A DNA stretch of 64,000 nt, from the NCBI RefSeq assembly GCF_018324685.1, contig NZ_AP023354.1, positions 868,001 through 932,000 on the forward strand, written 5' to 3'. The stretch is from Actinocatenispora sera (GTDB taxonomy: Bacteria; Actinomycetota; Actinomycetes; Mycobacteriales; Micromonosporaceae). A program made the position numbers and the translations under genes. Under the pieces are notes generated by a model. That model was given only the letters and a program-made list of their open reading frames with translations, was not told where the DNA came from and made no database searches. Shown in pieces: positions 8,521 through 17,826 of this stretch. Each line of letters opens with the position of its first letter. Within the stretch, counting starts at the first letter, position 1.

Positions 8521-9579
8521 GTGGCCAGGCGAAATCGGAAACCGAAGCGCCGGAGTCCACTCTGGACCAGGCTGTGCCTGATCATCGGGATCGTCCTGAC
8601 CCTCGGCAGCGGCAGTGCCTACGCCGGCACCGTGGTCCTCTCGAACCGGCTCGATCACGCGGTGCAGCAGCGGGATCTCCTCGGCGACGGCAGCGCGCAC
8701 CGCTCCCGCACCGTGACCGGCCCGCTGGACATCCTGCTGGCGGGCTCGGATCTGCGCAGCAGCTGGAAGAGGACGGGCGAGCTGCCGCGCGCCGACACCA
8801 TCATGTGGCTGCACGTCTCCGCGTCGCTGGACCGTGCGTACCTGCTGTCGATCCCGCGCGACCTGGAGGTGCACATCCCGGCCGACGCCCGTACCGGCAA
8901 GGGTGACAGCACGACGAAGATCAACGCGGCGTTCCCGTACGGGATGCGCGACGTCGACGACACCACCGGCGGGATGCGGCTGCTGACCACGACCGTGCAA
9001 CAGGTGACCGGCGCGCACTTCGGGCTGGCCGCGCTGGCGGACTGGGACGGGTTCAAGGACATCACGAGCGAACTGGGCGGGGTCCGCCTCTGCGTGGACA
9101 AGACGTTCGTATCCCGCCAACCCGGCCTGCCCAGGGAGAAGTTCACCGCCGGCTGCCACCACTACGACGCGACCCGGGCGCTGCAACTCGTCCGGCAACG
9201 CTACGCCTACGCCGACTCCGACTACGGGCGGCAACGCATGCAGCAGCAGTACCTCAGGCAGATCCTGACCCGTGCCACCAGTACCGGGGTGCTGACCAAC
9301 CCGGTGAAGCTGAACCGCCTGCTCGACGCCACCAGCCGCGCGCTGACCATGGACCTCAACGGCTACCGCCTGGCCGATCTCGCCCTGGCGCTTCGCCGGC
9401 TCACCCCGGCCAAGGTGATCGGCCTGCAGATCGCGCACCGTACCCTGCCGGACGGCAACGAGAGCCTCGTCCAGCCGGTCGACGACCAGCTGTTCGCCGC
9501 GCTGCGCGACGACACCATCGGCCGGTACCTCGCCCGGCACCCCACCCTGGTCTCGCACGGCCCGGGCGCCGGCGACTGA
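8521..9579 (+). CDS. LytR-CpsA-Psr (LCP) family cell-wall glycopolymer transferase
   Basis: A 352-residue protein. An Arg/Lys-rich cytoplasmic start is followed by one transmembrane helix (about residues 17-37), then an extracytoplasmic LCP domain: DILLAGSDLR, ADTIMWLHVS, LLSIPRDLEVHIP (the phosphate-binding Arg-Asp), TKINAAFPYGM, GGVRLCVD and LQLVRQRYAYADSDYGR. LCP enzymes transfer undecaprenyl-linked polymers (wall teichoic acid, arabinogalactan, capsule) onto peptidoglycan. GTG 8521 is chosen because GGGAGG lies seven bases upstream and the membrane anchor follows at the normal distance; the longer open frame upstream is repetitive and not credible. Confidence 0.9.
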   Translation: MARRNRKPKRRSPLWTRLCLIIGIVLTLGSGSAYAGTVVLSNRLDHAVQQRDLLGDGSAHRSRTVTGPLDILLAGSDLRSSWKRTGELPRADTIMWLHVSASLDRAYLLSIPRDLEVHIPADARTGKGDSTTKINAAFPYGMRDVDDTTGGMRLLTTTVQQVTGAHFGLAALADWDGFKDITSELGGVRLCVDKTFVSRQPGLPREKFTAGCHHYDATRALQLVRQRYAYADSDYGRQRMQQQYLRQILTRATSTGVLTNPVKLNRLLDATSRALTMDLNGYRLADLALALRRLTPAKVIGLQIAHRTLPDGNESLVQPVDDQLFAALRDDTIGRYLARHPTLVSHGPGAGD

Positions 9580-9669
9580 GCCGGTGACGCGAGCGTCGCG
9601 CCGGCCCCGGCGGTACCGACGGTGGCGTGCGCCATCGTGCTGCGCCCGAGAGGGACGTAACCTGCGGTC

Positions 9670-10311
9670 ATGACCGAGACCCGGGCCCTGACCCCCACCG
9701 AAGCGTTCGAGCTGCTGCTGGCCGGTAACCAGCGTTTCGTGGGGGGTACGCCGGAACATCCCAATCAGGACGCCGCGCGCCGGGCCCAGACCGCCGAGAG
9801 CCAGCACCCGTGCGCCGTGGTGTTCGGGTGTTCGGACTCCCGACTGGCCGCCGAGATCATCTTCGATCGCGGCCTGGGCGACCTGTTCGTGGTGCGCACG
9901 GCGGGCCAGGTCATCAGCCCCGAGGTGCTGGGCAGCATCGAGTACGGGGTCGAGCTGCTCGACTGCCCGCTGGTCGTGGTGCTGGGCCACGACGCGTGCG
10001 GCGCGGTCGGTGCCGCGCGCGCCACGCTCGAGGACGGTGCGGTGGCCCCCGGGTACATCCGCGACGTCGTCGAGCAGGTGACGCCCAGCGTGCTGGCGGC
10101 CCGGGCCGCGGGGCGCACCGGCGCCGACGAGATCCTCGCCGAGCACGTGAGCCGCACCGTCGATCTGCTGCTCGACCGGTCCCGGCTGCTCGCCGAGAAG
10201 GTCGAGGCCGGCCAGGCCGGTGTGGTCGGGCTCTGCTACCGCCTGGCCGACGGCCGGGTGGACGTGGCCGCGGCCCGCGGTCTCGCTGCCGCGAGCAACA
10301 CCGTGTCGTGA
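9670..10311 (+). CDS. beta-carbonic anhydrase
   Basis: A 213-residue protein with the complete beta-class zinc site: Cys54-x-Asp56-x-Arg58 in FGCSDSRLA, and His107-x-x-Cys110 in GHDACGAV. It interconverts CO2 and bicarbonate in the cytoplasm and supplies bicarbonate to carboxylases. The length is normal for the class. The N-terminal EAFELLLAGNQRFV helix and the IEYGVELLDCPLVVVLGH core are typical. It is monocistronic between an LCP gene and a converging membrane-protein gene. Confidence 0.95.
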   Translation: MTETRALTPTEAFELLLAGNQRFVGGTPEHPNQDAARRAQTAESQHPCAVVFGCSDSRLAAEIIFDRGLGDLFVVRTAGQVISPEVLGSIEYGVELLDCPLVVVLGHDACGAVGAARATLEDGAVAPGYIRDVVEQVTPSVLAARAAGRTGADEILAEHVSRTVDLLLDRSRLLAEKVEAGQAGVVGLCYRLADGRVDVAAARGLAAASNTVS

Positions 10312-10332
10312 CCACGTCCCGGCCGTACGCGG

Positions 10333-11040
10333 TCAGGGCCTGCTGCGCGCCCGCTGGATGCCGAGTCCGATGAAGCCCACCCACATCAGGGTGATCAGCC
10401 CGACGAGCGCGTCCGCGCCCCACCCGTTGACGGCGTAGAAGTTGCTGGCGTCCATACCGAAGTAGAGCGACGGCACGGCGAGCAGGTTGATCACCGCGAC
10501 GACGACACTGCCGCGGAGGGTCCAGCGGGGGACGATGCGCGGTGCCGCCGATCGGCTCACCGCGACCACGAACCCGAGGAAGAACATGGCGATCCACAGG
10601 TGCGCGATCGGTCCGTGTGCCAGCGCCATCGCCGCCGCCAGCGGGCCGTCGGTGGTCGGATCCATCGCCTTGCCGGGGTAGCCGAGCGGGGTGCCCGCCT
10701 CGAGCGAGGTCGCGAAGAGGATGACCCCGCCGTACGTCAGCAGCGACACGATCGACAGCTGCCCGGCGACGGTTCGCCGACCCTTCCCGTCGCTGGGTAG
10801 CAGCCGGCCCAGCGCGACGCCGAACAGCGTCAGGGCGGCGATGATGACGAGCGTCAGCAGGCTGCGGGTCAGCACGTTCCATTCCGGTGGCGGGCCGGAG
10901 TAGACGAAGTACAGGCCAACCAGCAGCACGGACAGCGCACCGACGGTGAGGCCGGCCGGGCCGGCGAGCCGGGCGGGCGAGGTTTTCGGCGCCGCGGGCC
11001 GTGCGGGGGACGAGCCGGGGGCGATCGATGGTGTCGTCAC
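10333..11040 (-). CDS. polytopic membrane protein of unknown function
   Basis: A 235-residue protein with about six hydrophobic segments after a Pro/Ala-rich cytoplasmic start (segments near residues 30-48, 60-80, 95-115, 145-165, 178-198, 210-230). No catalytic or transport motif is recognised. GTG 11040 is chosen because it overlaps the stop of the upstream gene by four bases (GTGA), the pattern of translational coupling. The pair with the upstream small membrane protein suggests a two-component membrane complex, which is inference. Confidence 0.7.
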   Translation of the reverse strand: MTTPSIAPGSSPARPAAPKTSPARLAGPAGLTVGALSVLLVGLYFVYSGPPPEWNVLTRSLLTLVIIAALTLFGVALGRLLPSDGKGRRTVAGQLSIVSLLTYGGVILFATSLEAGTPLGYPGKAMDPTTDGPLAAAMALAHGPIAHLWIAMFFLGFVVAVSRSAAPRIVPRWTLRGSVVVAVINLLAVPSLYFGMDASNFYAVNGWGADALVGLITLMWVGFIGLGIQRARSRP

Positions 11041-11330
11041 AGTGACCCCCGAGTGGTCCCGGTCGGGGCGGCCGTGTTCGACCAGTGCCGGCGGACGTGG
11101 TCGAGGCCCAGCAACGCGGCGTTGATCGCCAGCGCGCTGGCCGGTGTCCAGAGCCACCACGGGCCGTCCAGGTGGGTCCCGAAGATGGCCACCATCAGCC
11201 AGACGATGACCTGCACCGCGGTCGCGAAGCCCGCGACCATGGTGATGGCGTAGCGCATCCGGGTGGTGGAGTGCGGCTCGGCGGGATTCGTCCCGAGCAG
11301 CAGGGTCAGGCGGTGCCGTGTCGTGTTCAT
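11037..11330 (-). CDS. small two-segment membrane protein
   Basis: A 97-residue protein with two hydrophobic helices (about residues 28-50 and 55-75) flanked by Arg/His-rich ends. ATG 11330 is preferred to the TTG at 11396. Its stop overlaps the start of the following six-segment membrane protein (TGA 11037-11039 inside GTG 11038-11040), so the two are translationally coupled. No family recognised. Confidence 0.6.
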   Translation of the reverse strand: MNTTRHRLTLLLGTNPAEPHSTTRMRYAITMVAGFATAVQVIVWLMVAIFGTHLDGPWWLWTPASALAINAALLGLDHVRRHWSNTAAPTGTTRGSL

Positions 11331-11508
11331 GCCGTCAACGATGTCGGTCGCGGCCTCCCCGCGTCGTCTGCCGTTCGGGACGAACGGGTCAGCCAACGGC
11401 CAGTACCGGCTGCCACTTTCGTTGACGCCGGCATGCCGGCGACCGGCGGGTGAAACGGTAGCGGCCAGCTCCGCCGGCGCCCTTGCCGGAATCTCCTAGG
11501 CTGACCCG

Positions 11509-12669
11509 GTGCCGCCCTCTGCCACCGAGTCGTCCAGCAGCCGGAAGCGGTGGGAGTCGCGGGTGCGGTCGGCGCTGGTGGTTCTCGCCTCGTTCGCCGG
11601 CGGCCTCGCCTTGCTGTTCCTCGTTCTCGAACAGCGGCCGGGTGGCGGTTGGCGCGCCCTCGACGTCGCGGTGGGCGCGCTGGCGTGCCTCGCCCTGCTG
11701 CTGCGCCGGCGCGCCCCGGTCGCCATCGGGCTGGTGCTCGCGGCTGCTGCCGCCGGCTGCGCGACGGCCGGCGTCGCCAACTACGTGGCGCTGTTCGCGG
11801 TGGCCCGCACCCGGCGGATCGAGCTCGCCTTCGCGGTGGCGTTCGCCGATGTGGCCGGTGCGCTCGGTTTCTGGCTGCTCTACCCGGCCAACTCCGAGCT
11901 GAGCCTGACCGTCGTGGTCAACACGGCGATCGCGCTCGCGGTCGTGGCCTGGGGCGCGCTGCACCAGAAGCAGCAGGACCTGGTGGCCGTGTACCGGGAC
12001 CGGGCGGCGCGCATCGAGCGCGAGCGCGAGCTGCGCGCCGAACAGCTCCAGCTGGCCGAGCGGGCCCGGATCGCCCGGGACATGCACGACTCGGTCGCGC
12101 ACTACATGTCGCTGATCGCGCTCTACGCCGGCGGGCTCGAGGTCGCCGGCGCGAACGCGAAGGACGTCGGCGGCACCGCCACGACGATCCGTACGACCGC
12201 GACCAAGGCGCTCGACGAGCTGCGCACCGTGATCGGCGTGCTGCGGGACGGCACCCTGGCGGTACCGCAGAAGACGCCGCACGAGCGGACCGTCCGGGGC
12301 CTGGTCGACGAGGCCCGGCAGGCCGGCCAGCTCGTCGTCGCACACCTCGACGACGAAGCCCTGCGGGCAGCGAACCCGGCCACCGAGGAGGCGTACCGCC
12401 TGGTCCAGGAGGGGCTGACCAACGCGCGCAAGCACGCCGCCGGTTCGCTGGTGACCGTGCGGGTACGGCGGGACGGCCCGGACCTGCTGGTGACCGTCAC
12501 GAACCCGGTCGACCCGAACGCGCCGACGCTTCCCGGCGGCGGCGCCGGGCTGCTCGGGCTCGCCGAGCGCGTCACCGCCCTCGGTGGCACGGTGGAGCAC
12601 GACCTCATCGGACGTGGCGACGGCGGCGCCGGCGAGTTCCGGATGCATGGCAGAGTGCCGTACCGATGA
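11509..12669 (+). CDS. sensor histidine kinase (NarL/DesK type)
   Basis: A 386-residue membrane kinase. Four to five hydrophobic segments occupy residues 20-150, followed by a coiled linker and a HisKA_3 dimerisation domain with phospho-acceptor His193 in ARDMHDSVAHYM. The HATPase domain shows RLVQEGLTNARKHA (N box) and GAGLLGLAERV (G box). It would autophosphorylate and pass phosphate to the response regulator whose ATG overlaps its TGA (ATGA at 12666-12669). The signal is unknown. GTG 11509 is the annotated start. Confidence 0.92.
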   Translation: MPPSATESSSSRKRWESRVRSALVVLASFAGGLALLFLVLEQRPGGGWRALDVAVGALACLALLLRRRAPVAIGLVLAAAAAGCATAGVANYVALFAVARTRRIELAFAVAFADVAGALGFWLLYPANSELSLTVVVNTAIALAVVAWGALHQKQQDLVAVYRDRAARIERERELRAEQLQLAERARIARDMHDSVAHYMSLIALYAGGLEVAGANAKDVGGTATTIRTTATKALDELRTVIGVLRDGTLAVPQKTPHERTVRGLVDEARQAGQLVVAHLDDEALRAANPATEEAYRLVQEGLTNARKHAAGSLVTVRVRRDGPDLLVTVTNPVDPNAPTLPGGGAGLLGLAERVTALGGTVEHDLIGRGDGGAGEFRMHGRVPYR

Positions 12670-13328
12670 ACACCACCACTTCGGTCCTCGTCGTCGACGA
12701 CGACGCGATGGTCCGCGCCGGGCTGTCGATGGTCCTGTCGGCCGACCCCACGATCACGATCGTCGCCGAGGCGCCGAGCGGGGCCGACGCCGTCGTCGCG
12801 GCGACGCGGCACCGGCCCGACGTCGTACTGATGGACCTGCAGATGCGGGAGATGAACGGCGTGGAGGCCACCCGGCGGATCCACGCCGCGGTGCCGTCGG
12901 CTGCCGTACTGATGCTCACGACGTTCCACCTGGACACCCACGTGCTCGATGCCCTGCAGGCCGGCGCCAGCGGGTACCTGCTGAAAGACGTTGCGCCGCA
13001 GGAACTCTGCCACGCGATCCACCTCACCGCCTCCGGCGAGTCGGCGTTCTCCGCGACGATCACCCGGCAGCTGGTGGCTCGGCAGGCCCGGTCGCGCGGC
13101 GGCGACGACGGCGCGGCCGCCGCCCGCGCGCTGGCGGTGCTCACCGAACGGGAACGGGCGGTGGCCGACGCCGTGGCGGAGGGCGCGTCCAACGCCACGA
13201 TCGCCACGGCGCTGTTCATGAGCGAGGGCACCGTCAAGACCCACGTCTCGCGGGCCCTGGCCAAGCTGGGCCTGGACAACCGGGTGCAGCTGGCGCTGCT
13301 GGTGTTCCGGGCGCAGCAGGGTTCCTGA
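12666..13328 (+). CDS. response regulator, NarL/FixJ type
   Basis: A 220-residue protein. The receiver domain (residues 6-120) has acidic pocket Asp11-Asp12-Asp13, phospho-acceptor Asp57 in VLMDLQM, a Thr in LTTFH and Lys in YLLKDV. The C-terminal LuxR-type helix-turn-helix (about residues 155-215) reads TERERAVADAVAEGASNATI and GTVKTHVSRALAKLGL. It overlaps the kinase gene by four bases, so the two are one operon. Target genes cannot be read here. Confidence 0.95.
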   Translation: MNTTTSVLVVDDDAMVRAGLSMVLSADPTITIVAEAPSGADAVVAATRHRPDVVLMDLQMREMNGVEATRRIHAAVPSAAVLMLTTFHLDTHVLDALQAGASGYLLKDVAPQELCHAIHLTASGESAFSATITRQLVARQARSRGGDDGAAAARALAVLTERERAVADAVAEGASNATIATALFMSEGTVKTHVSRALAKLGLDNRVQLALLVFRAQQGS

Positions 13329-13351
13329 GCGGCGTCGGGGGTCAGGAAGGC

Positions 13352-14158
13352 TCAGGGTTTGCGGGCGAGGACGCCGTAGGTGCGCAGGATCGGCTCGGCG
13401 GTCCGGTCCGGGTGCCACTCGTTGACCGGGACGATTCCGGGCGGCTCGATGTCGAGCCCGTGCAGCCAGCCGGCAATGGTCTCGGCGGAGCGGTTGATGA
13501 ACTCGGCGCCCGTCGTGCGCCGGTAGTCCGCAACCATCGCCTCCTGCTCGCGCGGGTGGTCCGGGTCGGGCGCGGCGTGCGAGATGGCCAGGTAACTTCC
13601 CGGTACGAGGTGTTCGAGGTAGCCGCCGACGATCCCGCCCGGGTTCTGCTCGTCCGGGACGAAGTGCAGGACCGCATTCATCAGCACCGCGACCGGGCGG
13701 TCGAGGTCGAGCAGGCGGGTCAGGGTCGGGTGGCCCAGAACCGATTCCGGGTCGCGGAAATCGCACTGGATGGTCTCGGCAAGCGGGGTGTCGGACAGGA
13801 TGTGCCGGGCGTGCGCCACCGCCACCGGATCGATGTCGACGTAGAGCACCCGGCTGTCCCGGTTCTGGTTCTGGGCGATCTCGTGCACGTTGCCGACGGT
13901 CGGGATGCCCGACCCGAGATCCAGGAACTGGGTGATGCCATGCTGGCCGGCGAGCCGGACCACGACCCGGCGCAGGAAGCCGCGATTGGCCCGGATTGCG
14001 GGGACCAGCGTGGGCATGGTCGCCGCGGCGCGCTCGCCGGCGGACCGGTCGGAGGCGAAGTTGTGCGCGCCGCCGAGCAGGTAGTCGTAGATGCGGGCCG
14101 GGCTCGGCCGGTCGAGGTCGGCGCTGTCCAGGCCGGGACCGGGTTCGGGTTGCTCCAT
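13352..14158 (-). CDS. DUF574-type SAM-dependent methyltransferase
   Basis: A 268-residue member of the actinobacterial S-adenosylmethionine methyltransferase family once called DUF574. Diagnostic motifs: ARIYDYLLGGAHNFASDR near the start, QFLDLGSGIPT (SAM motif I), VLYVDIDPVAVAHAR (motif II, acidic loop) and LMNAVLHFVPDE. The family is highly expanded in sporulating actinomycetes and its substrates are unknown. ATG 14158 is preferred to the ATG ten codons upstream because homologues start at this point. It sits alone between the two-component system and an exporter gene. Confidence 0.9.
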   Translation of the reverse strand: MEQPEPGPGLDSADLDRPSPARIYDYLLGGAHNFASDRSAGERAAATMPTLVPAIRANRGFLRRVVVRLAGQHGITQFLDLGSGIPTVGNVHEIAQNQNRDSRVLYVDIDPVAVAHARHILSDTPLAETIQCDFRDPESVLGHPTLTRLLDLDRPVAVLMNAVLHFVPDEQNPGGIVGGYLEHLVPGSYLAISHAAPDPDHPREQEAMVADYRRTTGAEFINRSAETIAGWLHGLDIEPPGIVPVNEWHPDRTAEPILRTYGVLARKP

Positions 14159-14468
14159 CTCACCGCACCGCCTCGTCGTCGATCGCACTCACCCAGAGTG
14201 TCCTCTGCCGGGTACCGAGTTCGCTACCGGCACCGGCATCGCCCTCCAGCTGGGACGGGCGCCACCGCAGGGGCTGCTGCGCCCGGTGATCCGGGGGCGA
14301 CGCTGCGAAGTAGCCGGCCACGCGCACGCGAGCCGACGTCCTGCCACTGGCCCGCCGTCCCACGGGGCAGCAGAAGGGGCATCCTCCCCGAATCCGCCGC
14401 TCGTGGGCGTCGAGGCTGGTCGACGCGCACGAGCGGCGGCGGGTCAGCCGGCGGCCGCCAGCTGCCGG

Positions 14469-15899
14469 TCAGCCGGCGGCCGTCGGCTGCGGGTCGGGCG
14501 CGGGCACCGGTCGCCGGGTACGAAACACCAGCAGGACCAGGATCGCGCCGAGCACGGCGATGCCGGCGGCACCGAGGAACGCGGCCGAGAAGCCGGCGGT
14601 CAGTTCGGCCGGGTGGCCGATCCGATCGGCGCCGAAGGAGACGCCGACGGCCGTCATCGCGGCCAACCCCAGCGCGGAGCCGACCTGGTACGAGGTGTTG
14701 ACCAGCCCGGCGGCGAGCCCACCCTCCTCGGGCCGGGCGCTACCGATCGCGGTACCCAGGGACGGGATGAACGCCAGCGCCTGGCCCAGCGCGGCGAGCA
14801 GCGACGCGGGCAGGACGTCGAGGAGGAAGGTACCGGTCGGGCGGGCGAACGACAGCCACACCAGCCCCGCGGACAGCGCCACGAGTCCGCCGACGATCAG
14901 CGGCTTGGCGCCGAGCCGGGCGATCAGCCGGGGTGCGACGGCGACCATCAGGATCACGATCAGCAGCGTCATCGGCAGCAGCGCCGCGCCGCTGGCGAAG
15001 GCACCGTAGCCGAGGACCTGCTGCAGGTACAGGTTCAGGAAGTACCACATCGGGATCCAGGCCGCGCCGAGCAACGCCTGCGCCAGGTTGGCGGGGCCCA
15101 GCAGTCGGGTGCGGAAGATGCCCAGTCGTACCAGCGGTTCGCGCCGCACCCGCTGCACCGCAACGAATCCCGCGAGCAGGACGATCGCGCCGGCCAGGAT
15201 CGCCAGCGTCGACGGCGAGCCCCAGCCGGCCTGCGGTGCCCGAACGATGGCGAGTACGGCCAGGGCGAGGCCGCCGGTGACCGCGGCGGCGCCGGTGACG
15301 TCCACCGAACCGCGGCGCCGGCCGGCCGCCGGCATCAGCAGCGGCGTGGCGACGATCGCGACCGCGGCGATCGGCACGTACAGCCAGAAGACCCACGGCC
15401 AGGACAGCCACTGGGTGATGACGCCGCCGAGAAACACCCCGGCGGTCCCGCCGGCCGGCGCCGCGGCACCGTAGATCGCCAGCGCCCGGCCCAGCTCGCC
15501 GGGCCGCGGGCCGAACACCGTCATCAGCAGTGTCAGGGCCGAGGGGGCGATCAGCGCCGATCCGGCACCCTGCACCACCCGGCCGATCAGTTCGACGCCC
15601 GCCGTGCCGGCGAGCGCCGCGAGCACCGATCCGATCGCGAGGATGACCCAGCCGGCGCCGAACACGCGCCGCGCACCCAGCAGGTCGGACAGCCGGCCGC
15701 CGAGCAGCAGCAGTCCGGCCAGCGCGATCACGTACGCGTTGAACACCCAGGACAGTCCGCCCGGGGAGAACCCGAGGTCGACCCGCATCCTCGGTAACGC
15801 CACTCCGATGATCGAGGTGTCCATGATCACCATGAACTGCGCCAGCGCGATGAACCCCAGCGCCCACCACCGGCGCGAGCCCGTTGCCAGGTCCGACAT
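14469..15899 (-). CDS. MFS exporter, DHA2 (EmrB/QacA) family
   Basis: A 476-residue protein with about 14 hydrophobic segments. Family motifs: MDTSIIGVALPRM in helix 1, the GGRLSDLLGARRVF loop (motif A) and RVVQGAGSALIAPSAL (motif C region). DHA2 proteins export drugs or metabolites by proton antiport. ATG 15899 has GGGAGG seven bases upstream. It is divergent from a zinc alcohol dehydrogenase; the 300-bp gap carries two palindromes of the CsoR/RcnR/FrmR operator type, so expression may respond to copper, nickel/cobalt or formaldehyde rather than to drugs. Confidence 0.9.
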   Translation of the reverse strand: MSDLATGSRRWWALGFIALAQFMVIMDTSIIGVALPRMRVDLGFSPGGLSWVFNAYVIALAGLLLLGGRLSDLLGARRVFGAGWVILAIGSVLAALAGTAGVELIGRVVQGAGSALIAPSALTLLMTVFGPRPGELGRALAIYGAAAPAGGTAGVFLGGVITQWLSWPWVFWLYVPIAAVAIVATPLLMPAAGRRRGSVDVTGAAAVTGGLALAVLAIVRAPQAGWGSPSTLAILAGAIVLLAGFVAVQRVRREPLVRLGIFRTRLLGPANLAQALLGAAWIPMWYFLNLYLQQVLGYGAFASGAALLPMTLLIVILMVAVAPRLIARLGAKPLIVGGLVALSAGLVWLSFARPTGTFLLDVLPASLLAALGQALAFIPSLGTAIGSARPEEGGLAAGLVNTSYQVGSALGLAAMTAVGVSFGADRIGHPAELTAGFSAAFLGAAGIAVLGAILVLLVFRTRRPVPAPDPQPTAAG

Positions 15900-15923
15900 G
15901 ACGTCCTCCCGAACGCTCACATG

Positions 15924-15938
15924 TACCCCTAGGGGGTA
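15924..15938. promoter_or_regulatory. CsoR/FrmR-like operator palindrome, site 1
   Basis: TACCCCTAGGGGGTA, a near-perfect palindrome 25 bp upstream of the DHA2 exporter start. The TACCCC-GGGGTA form is the recognition type of the CsoR/RcnR/FrmR copper-, nickel- and formaldehyde-responsive repressors. No csoR-like gene is in the window, so the regulator would act in trans. Confidence 0.55.
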
Positions 15939-15981
15939 TCGAGGAACGTCACGCTAGCGCCCGCCACCGGCGCAACGCAAG

Positions 15982-15996
15982 TACCCCCCTGGGGTA
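15982..15996. promoter_or_regulatory. CsoR/FrmR-like operator palindrome, site 2
   Basis: TACCCCCCTGGGGTA, a second imperfect palindrome of the same type, centred 58 bp from site 1 and on the dehydrogenase side of the divergent region. Two sites suggest one regulator controls both genes. Confidence 0.55.
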
Positions 15997-16201
15997 TCTT
16001 GGTGTGACTCGACCCGGCGAACGCGGTACCGGCGACAGCCAGGATGTGGCGACCGCGACGGTTTCGAGCGGCCTGGGGGTGGTGTCCGTTCGGACGCGGC
16101 TGGCGGTGACCCGTAGGTCACCTCGGGCCGGCCGTGGTTGGCGGTGGCCCCGGCCGAGGTGTTTGCTGGGTGGACCATCCCCGTACGAAGGAAGACACAT
16201 C

Positions 16202-17242
16202 GTGCGCGTGAACGCGTATGCAGCACCCTCGGCGACCGAACCGCTGGTCCCGACCACCATCGAGCGGCGCGACGTCGGGCCGTCCGACGTGCTGATCGAG
16301 ATCAAGTACGCCGGCATCTGCCACTCCGACATCCACCTCGTCCGCGGCGAGTGGGGTCCGGTCACCTATCCACAGGTGGTCGGGCACGAGATCGTCGGCA
16401 TCGTGTCCGAGGTCGGCGCCGAGGTGAGCAAGCACCAGGTCGGTGACCGGGTCGGCGTCGGCTGCCTGGTCAACTCCTGCCGGGAGTGCGAGAACTGCCG
16501 CGCCGGCATGGAGCAGTACTGCCTGCACGGCTCCGTCGGCACGTACGCCTCGGTCGACCGGGACGGCACGATCACCCAGGGCGGCTACTCGACCCACGTG
16601 GTGGTCGACGAGAACTTCGTGCTCCGGGTACCCGAGTCGATCCCGTTCGAGAAGGCGGCGCCGCTGCTGTGCGCCGGCATCACCACCTACTCGCCGCTGG
16701 CGCACTGGAACGCCGGCCCCGGCACCCGCGTCGCGGTCGTCGGCATGGGCGGGCTGGGCCACATGGCCGTCAAGATCGCGCACGCGATGGGCGCCAACGT
16801 CACCGTGCTGTCGCAGTCGCTGAAGAAGCGGGACGACGGGCTCGCGCTGGGCGCCGACGAGTACCACGCGACCAGCGACCCGGACACGTTCGCGGCCCTG
16901 AAGAACAGCTTCGACCTGATCGTCAACACGGTCAGCGCGCCGCTGGAGATGGACGCGTACCTGGGGCTGCTGCGACTCGACGGCACCCTGGTCAACGTGG
17001 GCGCCCCGCCGGAGGCGCTGCCGGTGCACGCGTTCGCGCTGGCCAACAACCGGCGGTCGTTCGCCGGGTCGAGCATCGGCGGCATCCCCGAGACCCAGGA
17101 GATGCTCGATTTCTGCGCCGAGCACGGGATCGCGCCGGAAACCGAGCTGATCTCGGCCGACTACGTCAACGAGGCGTACGAGCGGGTGCTCGCCTCCGAC
17201 GTGCGCTACCGCTTCGTGATCGACATCGCGACGCTGGCCTGA
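16202..17242 (+). CDS. zinc-dependent alcohol dehydrogenase (cinnamyl-alcohol dehydrogenase type)
   Basis: A 346-residue medium-chain dehydrogenase. Catalytic zinc ligands: Cys40-His41 (AGICHSDIH) and His62 (VVGHE). The structural zinc has Cys93, Cys96, Cys99 and Cys107 ([15 protein letters not shown]). The NAD(P) Rossmann motif [11 protein letters not shown] follows at about residue 178. It resembles the AdhC/YjgB-type NADP-dependent aldehyde reductases that detoxify aldehydes. GTG 16202 has GGAAG about seven bases upstream and starts the conserved N-terminus; the longer open frame is not supported. The CsoR/FrmR-like sites upstream suggest metal or formaldehyde control. Confidence 0.92.
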   Translation: MRVNAYAAPSATEPLVPTTIERRDVGPSDVLIEIKYAGICHSDIHLVRGEWGPVTYPQVVGHEIVGIVSEVGAEVSKHQVGDRVGVGCLVNSCRECENCRAGMEQYCLHGSVGTYASVDRDGTITQGGYSTHVVVDENFVLRVPESIPFEKAAPLLCAGITTYSPLAHWNAGPGTRVAVVGMGGLGHMAVKIAHAMGANVTVLSQSLKKRDDGLALGADEYHATSDPDTFAALKNSFDLIVNTVSAPLEMDAYLGLLRLDGTLVNVGAPPEALPVHAFALANNRRSFAGSSIGGIPETQEMLDFCAEHGIAPETELISADYVNEAYERVLASDVRYRFVIDIATLA

Positions 17243-17250
17243 CCCAGGCG

Positions 17251-17276
17251 CCACCGCCGGCCTCGGCCGGCGGTGG
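17251..17276. terminator. bidirectional terminator hairpin
   Basis: A perfect 12-bp stem (CCACCGCCGGCC / GGCCGGCGGTGG) with a two-base loop between the converging dehydrogenase and MarR genes. There is no U-tract, as is common in high-GC actinomycetes. Confidence 0.6.
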
Positions 17277-17298
17277 CCCGGCCGGCCGGCGCTGGTGG

Positions 17299-17748
17299 TC
17301 AGTCCGGGAGGTCGGCGATCCGGGTGGAGATCCGCTCCAGTACGGCGAGCTCGTCCCGGCTGAGGTGGTCCAGCAGCCGGCGCCGGACCGAGTCGAGGTG
17401 CCCGGGCGCGGCGGCGGCAAGGGTCTGGAACCCGGTGTCCGTCAGGTGGTAGATGGAACCGCGACCGTCGTCCGGGTCGGGTTCTCGTTCGATCAGCCCG
17501 CGCGCTTCCATCCGGGCGGCGTGGTGCGACAGGCGGCTGCGGCTCCACTCCATCTTCTTGGCCAGGTCCTTCAGCCCCCAGCGCCAGCCGTCCCGCTCGG
17601 ACAGGGTGCTGAGCACCTCGTAGTCGGTCGACGACAGCCCCAGCGCGGTCAGGTCACGGCCCAGCCGGGCCGGCAGCGCGGTGAGCAGCCGGCGCAGTGC
17701 ACGCCAGGACCGTTCCTCGTCGGCGTCGAGCCACCTCGTCTCGGTCAC
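17299..17748 (-). CDS. MarR-family transcriptional regulator
   Basis: A 149-residue winged-helix protein of normal MarR length. The recognition region reads LKDLAKKMEWSRSRLSHHAARM, followed by the wing REPDPDDGRGSIYHLT. The W-L-DADEERSW start is shared with a large actinobacterial MarR subgroup; a second member of that subgroup is encoded at 63060-63545. It is likely a dimeric repressor released by small phenolic or redox ligands. Target unknown. Confidence 0.92.
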   Translation of the reverse strand: MTETRWLDADEERSWRALRRLLTALPARLGRDLTALGLSSTDYEVLSTLSERDGWRWGLKDLAKKMEWSRSRLSHHAARMEARGLIEREPDPDDGRGSIYHLTDTGFQTLAAAAPGHLDSVRRRLLDHLSRDELAVLERISTRIADLPD

Positions 17749-17826
17749 CCGACCAGTCTACGTTCTTTTGACACGTCACAGAATCCCGCTCGTTGCCACC
17801 CCTGCTGCTGCACCATCCGAGGCGCA

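Noticed and set aside
7108-10146. A 1012-codon minus-strand frame
   Set aside because: Shadow of the LCP and carbonic anhydrase genes; composition is non-coding.
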